A stretch of 18,385 bases of DNA from Cruorifilaria tuberocauda (taxonomy: Eukaryota; Nematoda; Chromadorea; Rhabditida; Onchocercidae). Location of the stretch: contig JABVXU010000836.1 in the NCBI GenBank assembly GCA_013365365.1, positions 1 to 18,385 of the forward strand, in the 5' to 3' direction. The position numbers and the translations under genes are program-made. The notes below the pieces were generated by a model, which saw only the letters and a list, made by a program, of their open reading frames with translations, made no database searches and was not told the origin of the DNA. This document shows, piece by piece, positions 11,501 through 18,385 of the stretch; the first letter of the stretch is position 1, and each line of letters starts with the position of its first letter.

Positions 11501-14500
11501 GATTATTTAATCTGCAAAAGTATGGTACAAAAGCAGAAGATTTGCGGGGAAAACAAAGAGATTAGTTTTGACAGTTGAAAAAGCGCTTCGGTTCGATAGA
11601 AAAACGCAGATTTAGTGTAAAGTAACAGTTCTTTCAAACACTGCAACAATAACATTGCCTACTCTCTACGACCACATTAACGCCTCTTTTCAACATATTC
11701 TACTTCTTAGAAAATGAAGGCGCTATCCAATGTTTTCCGCTTTTCCAGGAAAAATTTTCTTTTTCAGGAAAGTCATGTGCGTCACAGCAGAAATAAAAAA
11801 AAACGTTCCCATCTGCTAGAAGTGATCAATGACATCAAATAATTTAACGAGTCTTTAAAAAGTTAGGCTATACCGTAAATAAAAACTGACAAAAAACATA
11901 CTCTTCAGACTGTTTCCGCAACAAATCCGTATCAATGATTGCAAGATCTTGCGGCACTTCAACTTGCTTTAGATACTCGTGTAAACTCATGTAAAGTTTC
12001 GCTGTTTTGTGTGTCTTTTTCAACAAATCTTCTACGCACTGTAATAGAATTCATCGTTAAATTAATAAGCTAATTACATATATATATATATAAACTTTGG
12101 ATACAAAAGAAATATTTTTGATATATGCATGACCGAATTTCAGGAGCTGTAATAAGGGTAACAATTTTTGTTATCAACTTTCTGTGCATAATACTATGAA
12201 TTATAAAGGACAAATGAGAAAGAAAAAATAAAGAGGCAAAAACTTTTGATTGTAAACTGAATTTCTTTTTATTTTCAATTTTCGATTGGCAATATCGTCG
12301 GTCGATGATTCAAAAAAAGGAAACAGCTAATGGTTGGCAAAGCAACACTTCTATAAGGATGCACGCTCGCGTATTGTCATGTTATCAATTCTCATAGTAA
12401 GCGATTTCATGGGAACGCTTCTGATTACTATTTTCCAACACCCTATCTTTGGCCTTACTCACTCGAAAAACAATAAAAACTAACGAATCGCATGCGGAGA
12501 AAATGCTGCGTAATCGCTGGGTTGATTAAACCATTTAAATTCGTTGAAAAACTATCCGGTTCAATATACTTTGTGATATCCCCAATATCGGCGACGATAT
12601 TCTAAAATTTCATTTGGTCCTTTATCTGTTGTTTATCTTTATAACGATTAAAATAATGAAAAATTACGAAAATTTATCTTATAAAAAACTAACTTTAGAT
12701 CTTGATAAAATGAGATCTTCATTGATGATAGTTTCAATATTACACAAAGAGGACCCAGTAATCCATAATATGCAATCAATCGTACCTTCGAGCCATGACT
12801 GAAAAAAGTTTACACTCACATCGATTCAACAATTCCAATAATTTGATACTATACAATTACATTTCTTCTACTCTAAAATCTAAAATCTAAAAAAAAATCT
12901 GTTCTAAAATCTTGAATATTTCATACCAAAAAACAATCAGATTCCCTCTCAACTTCACTCAAGTGCACAGCTTCATATAAATTTTTTAAAATTTAATCAA
13001 CTGTAAAGCAGAAAATGTTATGGAACGGATAGCAACATACTGATGATTGACGCAGTACTTGAAGAAATGAGTGAAGGCACTCTTCAGAACAATTACGAAT
13101 ATCGATGATTATGTACAGCGTATGTTTTTTATCCGAACATCTAGAAAAAATTTTGCAAATCCAAAATTATTTTAACTTACTTGGAATTTAAAAAACTGTT
13201 ATGATTATTAAATCTACTAATAGAAATCTGCTAATTTTTGTGAACTGATACAAAAATCCTGATACAAATTAGTGTTTGAGCAAACTATTAAAAGTGATAG
13301 TTAAAAATTATAACTTCTAATAAATTATTAAATCAAATTTTTCACTTAATTTATCCTCTATTGTGAAAAACAAACCTGGCATAAAGGGAATAAGTTGAGA
13401 AAATTAATGAAGGCAAGAGGTCAAAAGGCACCTCCGATGAGATTCGTAATTCAATGACTGGTTTACCATTTGAATTGCTCTTACAGAGTCCTATAGTTCA
13501 ATTATTGATTTAATACCCTTGATAGCTTACAAACCAAAAGATTTAAAAGTAAAAGGAAACTTTTCCACTCACCTTAACCCTTAATTCAAGTTCCCCAAAA
13601 AACGAAGTATATGTATGTATATCACAATCCCTTTCTTCACTTCTTTCTCTCTTTTCGTAATTCTTTTTTCTGATTTTGCTTTTTAATTTTGTTCCAAAAT
13701 CGCCATTATTTATTTAAATTCATTATTCTATTTCAATAATTCCACTTTCTTTCAGTTTACCTGCTTCGACAGAAACAAAGTCTCATTTTTTTATCCCGAA
13801 TTTATGACAATAAGCTAAATATTACGCCTTTTATATAGCATGGACTGAGTGTATAATGAGACGATCGAAAAGACCGATGAAGTCGCTAAGGTGGTAATAT
13901 AATTATCCTTTCACTCTTAGTTTCAAATTTATTGCTATCCCTCTCGATCTGATATGATAATTACATGTTCCATCTAATAAATAATTATCTTATATCGACC
14001 TTTATTTTCGATTTATCATAAAATAATATGTAATTCATACCATGAATTTGAAAGAATTTATGCACTTCTAAACTTGGAAATATGCTGATAGCATCGGAGA
14101 AATATTTATTAAGCGGTTTCATCCGTAGTTCATCTGAAATCAAATGAAAAAAAAGATTAATGAAAGAAAAAAAAAATTGATGGCTTTGAACGGAACAAGT
14201 GATGCGCATTCATTACAAACTGACAATTATCGCATATCAATGTACATAAAAACAAACTGTACAAGTATGAATAAAAATATATTTCTTGAAAAATATTCTT
14301 ATATTCTATGCAGAATTTTAGTTTTAAAAGCGATAAAATTCTTCCACTATTAAAGACAAAAATTTGCCATTGATCATTTCTTTGTATCTCCATTACTCAT
14401 TTTTTACTACTCTTTTGGCATACTGTTATTTGCATTCGATCAATTCTACATTTGAAAAGCATTTTAAGATCATGTCAAACAAGTACCGGAAGCGAATTAT

Positions 14501-15174
14501 CATCTTTTATTCAAAAAAATATTACAAATACTTTATATTATAATAAGTATTAAGCATTTATGTGTTATATATCAGCTACGGAACTAACATTATCCTAAAC
14601 GACTTACTTTTCAAGTTTACATCTAAAATCTCAAATATACTTTAAAAGATTTCAGCAATTAATTAAATTAAAAAAGAAAGAAAATGTTTCTGGCTGATTC
14701 TGATATGAAAAATTAATAAGAATGATGACTACCGAGAATAATTAGCGTAATGCTAATAAAATAAAAAAGATTAGGTCAAATAAATCAAATTACTATTTCT
14801 AAAATTTAGAAAAATTAGAGCATTCCAATAAATTTTACAAAAAAAAAAAATGAAATAAGAAAAATTTCAAACAACCTTCACAATAACAGTATTTGAATAT
14901 AATACGAGGAAAATATCAACAAAAGATGAAGAGAAAAATGTTTTTGTAGCAAATAAGAAGGAAAGGAATGGTGAGGAAGGAAAAAAAAATGATGAAAGAA
15001 TAACTAAAAGTTAGACAAGAACTGAAGTAAGAGGAAGAAAAAATTGTCAGGCAATGAATTTTGCTAGATGGTTACTTCTCATGTTAAGCTGATTACAAAA
15101 AATATATTATTTAACGGTGAAATGAACTTACTATTAATAACATCGTTAACACAACGAACACCAAATTCTCTCCT
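5054..15174 (-). CDS. Dbl-family RhoGEF, PLEKHG4/Quattro-like (25 exons seen, 5' end missing)
   Basis: Exons in transcript order: 15174-15132, 14133-14041, 13490-13376, 13140-13041, 12798-12694, 12601-12485, 12038-11902, 11511-11380, 11022-10884, 10752-10666, 10495-10259, 10112-9978, 9756-9349, 9091-8960, 8732-8538, 8467-8344, 8206-8037, 7705-7569, 7473-7317, 7188-7045, 6893-6600, 6209-6111, 5956-5801, 5573-5459, 5211-5054. Joined, they give 1242 residues without a stop. DH-PH proteins load GTP onto Rho-family GTPases (Rac/Cdc42/Rho) at membranes. Order seen: SEC14, spectrin-like helices, acidic linker, DH, PH, proline-ending tail. The segment after the PH tryptophan (ILWNQAIRSREKNIREKANM) and the DH-PH joint (ITGCDLNLKEQG) resemble PLEKHG4/Quattro more than Trio or Dbs. 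Human PLEKHG4 is of similar length. No SH3 domain is visible. The initiator Met is not found, and one donor (8344 or 8380) is uncertain. Confidence 0.88.
5801..6893 (-). other. PH domain exons
   Basis: The latter part of 6893-6600 with 6209-6111 and 5956-5801 encodes a pleckstrin-homology domain, residues about 1000-1122. Strand-like segments seen are RVRNVFLFENCVVLTK, KYKSSI, FELWFRKHKNSFTYVM and the final helix IRDAWVEDIRNILW, with the near-invariant PH tryptophan at about residue 1110. PH domains next to DH domains bind phosphoinositides or help the exchange reaction. The strong match of the helix and following basic stretch to puratrophin-1-type proteins is the main reason for the subfamily call. 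Confidence 0.9.
6600..8206 (-). other. DH (RhoGEF catalytic) domain exons, running into PH
   Basis: Exons 8206-8037, 7705-7569, 7473-7317, 7188-7045 and most of 6893-6600 form the DH domain, residues about 801-995. CR1 is visible as VVRDLLDSEIDYVSALRLVV, with the conserved Glu equivalent in its usual place. The middle has IPSALRGKKSCIFGNIEKLFQFH. CR3 is LLIKPIERIGKYALALQQLL, the classic KPxxRxxKY-type signature. The closing helix reads VVGQQIRRGNDMLAM. All key DH elements are present with no break, so the exchange domain looks intact. Four of the five exons start or end in phase 0, and every split codon joins cleanly. Confidence 0.93.
8344..9756 (-). other. Acidic, serine-rich linker exons between the spectrin-like and DH regions
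   Basis: Exons 9756-9349, 9091-8960, 8732-8538 and 8467-8344 encode residues about 481-767. The first is the largest exon in the gene (408 nt). After a short helical start it is dominated by Ser, Asp and Glu (for example MSTSSSQESADGNASQE and SDLSDSVSDTP), typical of disordered sequence. The next exons are basic and serine-rich (LDQRRSISTV, SQKSRRPLMRTSSSDF). Basic residues ahead of serines resemble basophilic-kinase sites, but that is inference. No known domain is visible. The donor of the last exon is ambiguous: CGATC|GTGATA at 8344 or CATCAG|GTCTTC at 8380. Both keep frame and differ by 12 residues. Confidence 0.72.
9978..12038 (-). other. Spectrin-like helical exons of the RhoGEF
   Basis: Six exons (12038-11902, 11511-11380, 11022-10884, 10752-10666, 10495-10259, 10112-9978) encode residues about 192-480, rich in charged and hydrophobic heptad-like stretches. 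The start (MSLHEYLKQVEVPQDL, then LLRKQSE) resembles the helix that follows SEC14 in Dbl-family proteins. DEPDVVFLLHRGEVL from the 11511-11380 exon fits the family pattern of a hydrophobic repeat ending in a G-x-x-L turn. In the family, spectrin repeats act as spacers, dimer contacts or autoinhibitory parts. The 11511-11380 exon fits both flanking phase-2 introns. Skipping it also keeps frame, because it is 132 nt long, so alternative use is possible. Confidence 0.78.
14134..15131 (-). other. Long intron of the RhoGEF
   Basis: At 998 bases this is the largest intron between recognised exons. It starts GTAAGT and ends TTTGATTTCAG. I see nothing in it beyond AT-rich sequence and poly-A/T runs. 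Confidence 0.6.
15132..15174 (-). other. Short upstream exon of the RhoGEF (43 nt)
   Basis: The exon encodes RREFGVRCVNDVIN plus one base. Its acceptor (TTTACTAG) and donor (A|GTAAGT) are both good. The single leftover base completes an Asn codon with the first two bases of the exon at 14133. The frame just upstream carries a TAG formed by the acceptor itself, so an intron must end here if the exon is real. It has no Met, so at least one more exon lies upstream. The call rests on splice sites and phase only; there is no domain motif. Confidence 0.6.
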
Positions 15175-16141
15175 CTAGTAAACGAATGAACAAGTAAACA
15201 AAGAGATGAGGTGTTAAATAAACAATAAGATAATGAATGGAATAGATTCAGTGAACAATTTGTAAACAAATAATAACATATCAAATGAAGCGTATAAAAT
15301 ATTCATTCCATATAAGACTAAATAAGATGATTTTGCTAATCATTTGAAACTAATAATGAATGAAATAGTGAGTAAAACCAATTAAATTAAACTTGCAAAT
15401 AGACAGAATTTAATTTTAAACAATTTAATCGGAATTGAAATTAATCATAGATATTTTATTTATTCAATAATTCAAAATTATATATTGAACTTTTGGTAAA
15501 ATTTTATACGAATTATTAATTTGAGCAAATATTTGACATAATTAAAATTAAAATTAATCAGAATATAAATTTTTGAACTACATATAATGAATGTAATAAT
15601 TTAATATTTAGCAATAACATAAGATGAAAATATTTGAAAATTAAATCAAAATTTAAAATCCCGCCCTATTCTTTCTTTCCCCCGCCTATTGAGATATAAA
15701 ATTTCCAAATTCAACAATTACCGCCACTTTCGAGGGGTTCGTATCAGGTTATGTCGATAAAAATCGACTCATTTTTAGAGCATACGTCTACAGGACAGTA
15801 ACGGTTTGTCATCAAAGTGAAAATATTCCATCCCGAATTATAGTTGTTTTTTTTTCTTGTTTTTGTAATCTTTCACTAATCAATAATTTATACATGCTAT
15901 AAATCAAAATTACAAATTGAAAAATTGATTAATTTAAAAATCAATTACTTTTTTTTTAAAATTGGAATTTTCCGAATTAAACTTTCAATAACTTTCATTC
16001 GTATAAATACTAATATAATTAATTAATTACTTAATTAATTAATTAATTAATTGAAAAAAAAACGAAATTTGATTTTTTTCATTACAACTTTGCTAAAATT
16101 ATTAAAAAACTTATATATTATATACTTATATAAACTTATAT
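15175..16141. other. Upstream flank or first intron of the RhoGEF
   Basis: No convincing exon is seen. Positions about 15655-15840 are clearly less AT-rich than their surroundings and include CCCCCGCC and a TATAAAA-like run (GAGATATAAAAT). Positions 16017-16051 are a run of AATT repeats. The region may include the promoter or an untranslated exon of the RhoGEF. Confidence 0.4.
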
Positions 16142-16410
16142 AAAAAAACTTATATATACTTATATATAAAACTTACTTATATCCTTGTATACTGTATAAT
16201 GCTTATTGTATAAACTTATAGTATAAACGTATTGTAATTTATATTAAAAAACTTATATACTTATATATAAAACTTACTTATATGCTTGTATACTGTATAA
16301 TGCTTATTGTATAAACTTATACATATTGTATAAACGTATTGTAACTTATATTAAAAAAACTTATATATTTATATATAAAACTTACTTATATGCTTGTATA
16401 TTGGATAAAC
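16142..16410. repeat. Minisatellite of about 105 bases, 2.5 copies
   Basis: Units start near 16142, 16246 and 16353 with AAAAAACTTATATAYTTATA. Each continues through AAAACTTACTTATATGCTTG and, in full copies, TATACTGTATAATGCTTATT. The third copy is cut short. Copies differ at a few bases and by small indels. Confidence 0.88.
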
Positions 16411-16730
16411 TTAATCTTTTTAATATTAGATTTATGAAGTACATATACTTTACCAGTAATATGTGTAATCATTAACTTACTAGTATAACCATTAACTTTT
16501 ACTTTCATGATAAAATTATTAATACATTAAGAACGGTTAGGAAAAAAAAATTTCTCTCCATATCAGAATAATAATAAGAATTATAACGAAGAAAGTGACA
16601 GATAGATATGAATGTAATAAATTTGTCATGTGTGAAAAGCCCGATTATATTTGTAAGAATATATAAATCACTATACCAAAATTTATAATTATAATCTTCC
16701 TTTCATCGATATAAGAGAAAATAAGTTTTT
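16411..16730. other. AT-rich stretch between two repeat arrays
   Basis: Nothing is recognised here on either strand. Confidence 0.4.
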
Positions 16731-17000
16731 GATAGTTCCGGATGATATCAAATGACATTGACAGTTTTATAATAGTTCCGGACGGCACGGATTGATATGC
16801 TATGCATGATTTCAATAGTTCCGGTTAACATGATATGATATAACTAGTTTTGATGGTTATCGATAATGATGACATAATATGAATAATTTTATTGATTCTT
16901 CCGGTTGACATCATATGATATATTATGATTGATTTCGATTCGGTTTACAATGATACGTGAAATGGATGATTTTGATAATTTTAAATGATATTAAAAATAT
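16731..17000. repeat. Degenerate tandem array with a GATAGTTCCGG core, about 41-base period
   Basis: Related units begin near 16731, 16771, 16814, 16852, 16894, 16937 and 16974, with spacing of 37 to 43 bases. The first three and the fifth keep TTCCGG; the others have drifted (GGTTATCG, TTCGGTTT, AATTTTAA). Most units continue with a TGAYATNATATGATAT-like part. Array limits are approximate. Confidence 0.75.
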
Positions 17001-18385
17001 TAGACTAACAGTACGATCAATCGTTCATAATAAATATAAACAAATCGCTAAATGATTCATCTTCGTTTTTTCTTTTTTCAAATATTAAGTTTACATATTT
17101 TTTAAGTTAAATCATTGTTTAATTTGTTTTTTGAAAATAAAGATATTCCTTTAAAATAAGTATTTAATTTATATTTGCGTTACTAATATTACTATTTCAT
17201 CACTGATAATGATTTAAAAAAAGTAAAAAAAGTCGGCAATAATACAGTTACCAGCAGTATCTCATTCTCGATTTTCTTAATAAATTCAAGTTAAAACTTT
17301 AACACTACAATTCGAAATGCTTTATAAAAAAAAAGTGATAAAACAATTGAATGATATTAGTAAGACTAAGTGAAAATTTAAGAAAGTATGATGAGATTAT
17401 ATAAATTACTGGTTAATTAATTTATTGTAATAGAAAAGAATAGAATAGGAGAAAATCAGAGGAGAATAAAAATAGAATTGAAATTAAAATGCATTTTGAT
17501 GAAACTATACCAATCAATTTTTTATTATATTTGAATAAATGATAAATGAAGTAAAGTACAATTAAATAATTGCTTATATTAAAAAAAGAAAAAAACATCG
17601 AAAAAAAAAAGATTTAATTATTTATCATAAATATATTATAAAATAAGAATAAAGCATAAAACAGAATAAAAAGAATAAGTGAAATTACGGTAAGATTACG
17701 GTGAGATTACAGTACAAATACAATGTAATAGAATAGAAAGAAACTAAAAATGAAAAAAAAAGAAAACTTTATCAGTGCAACAACTAGAAATTGATGATGA
17801 AAAGAAATCAATCCCATATGAGTATAAAGATTAATTTAAATGTTAAGAAAAAAGGAAAGAGAAAGCATAAGAGGAGGAAGAGGAGAAGAAAGAGAGAGAG
17901 AGAGAGAGAGAGAGAAAATTAGAAAAAGTTAGCAAACTTTTTTTTCTAAAGAATATTTAAAAAAAATAAGAAAAGATGCCGATTTGAATAATAGCAAAAC
18001 GGAAAAGCTAACAACAAAGGTTAAAATGAGTTGAATTTATCAAGTAAGTAAAAAATAAGAATAAATATTAGCTGTTGAAGAGAGAGTATGAATGTTAACG
18101 ATCAGATGATGATAATATGTTAAAGTAAAAAATGAGAAAAAAAATTATGTAAATGTTTAAAAGGCAAATAAAACATCTGTTAACTAAATTGAAAAATTTT
18201 CCATTTCGTAAGCGATGTTAAAAGAAGTTATTGTTTTTGATTAAAACAAAAAACAAAAAAAATTATTTACAGATTGGTACAGCACAATGATAATTACTTT
18301 TCATCTAAATTCTTTACTTTATATTACAAAAAAGTAAAAGAGAATTTTATAGTTTATTAAATTGGGAGTTCGATAAAAAGAATTT
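17001..18385. other. AT-rich non-coding stretch with simple repeats
   Basis: No exon could be supported. Present are three copies of an 11-base unit (ATTACGGTRAG) at 17684-17714 and a (GA)n tract near 17890-17916. Long A- and AAG-rich runs follow. The start of the RhoGEF could still lie here as a short exon that cannot be told from noise. Confidence 0.45.
17890..17916. repeat. (GA)n microsatellite
   Basis: About twelve GA dinucleotides in a row, inside a purine-rich stretch that runs from about 17840 to 17930. Confidence 0.85.

Larger units (their letters stand above)
12485..15174 (-). other. SEC14/CRAL-TRIO-domain exons of the RhoGEF
   Basis: Six exons (15174-15132, 14133-14041, 13490-13376, 13140-13041, 12798-12694, 12601-12485) encode residues 1-191 of the visible protein. 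In Dbl-family proteins this domain binds lipid or the catalytic part and influences membrane location and autoinhibition. Seen landmarks: NGKPVIELR, then the core strand LYIIIDIRNC, a second strand CILWITGSS, and the closing ITKYIEPDSF followed by LNGLINP. These correspond to the end of a SEC14 fold, where vertebrate members have a 'KYI-PSQL..ELGG' pattern. The phases alone select the reading frame of 12798-12694: both neighbouring introns are phase 0. The exon at 15174-15132 is only 43 nt and is the least certain. Confidence 0.8.

Noticed and set aside
12694..12798. Alternative frame (GLLGPLCVILKLSS...) of the SEC14 exon
   Set aside because: It needs a phase-2 donor in the preceding exon, which is not available. 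The chosen frame has phase-0 splice sites on both sides and fits the SEC14 pattern.
15775..15831. Minus-strand ORF MEYFHFDDKPLLSC... as the first RhoGEF exon
   Set aside because: Its possible donors are phase 1, while the next exon with its best acceptor needs phase 0. It would work only with a weak internal acceptor.
17252..17275. 24-base minus-strand microexon KIENEILL as an upstream RhoGEF exon
   Set aside because: Phases fit, but a stretch this short with a fair acceptor and donor is expected by chance in 3 kb.

Overview
The window looks like nuclear DNA of a nematode, most likely a filarial or related spirurid worm. The grounds are strong AT richness, short-to-medium introns with T-rich acceptors, and two intron-containing animal genes whose exons join in frame. 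No bacterial, viral or organellar gene organisation is visible. The species call is inference from composition and gene structure only.

Two genes lie tail to tail. On the + strand, positions 1500-3730 hold a complete seven-exon gene for the NF-YC subunit of the CCAAT-binding factor NF-Y (267 residues). Its histone fold is intact, and its third intron starts with GC instead of GT. On the - strand, positions 15174-5054 hold a large RhoGEF gene. I reconstructed 25 exons that join without a frame break into at least 1242 residues. The domain order is SEC14 (CRAL-TRIO) domain, spectrin-like helical region, acidic/serine-rich linker, DH domain, PH domain and a proline-ending tail. This is the architecture of the PLEKHG4 (puratrophin-1)/Quattro branch of the Dbl family. 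Several of these exons (for example 12694-12798, 12485-12601 and 11380-11511) were recognised by family pattern and phase rather than by length.

The flanks are gene-poor. Positions 1-1499, upstream of NF-YC, contain two tandem-repeat blocks and CCAAT motifs. Positions 3731-5053 between the two stop codons hold both 3' ends. Positions 15175-18385 contain no convincing exon; they hold a less AT-rich island, two minisatellite-like arrays and simple repeats. The RhoGEF start codon was not found and may lie there or beyond the window.

The two products act in different places: NF-YC in the nucleus as a transcription factor subunit, the RhoGEF at membranes and the cytoskeleton. Nothing in the sequence links their functions. 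No clearly new biological system was found. The observations most worth checking are the GC-AG intron, a possible in-frame cassette exon in NF-YC, and the unresolved RhoGEF 5' end.
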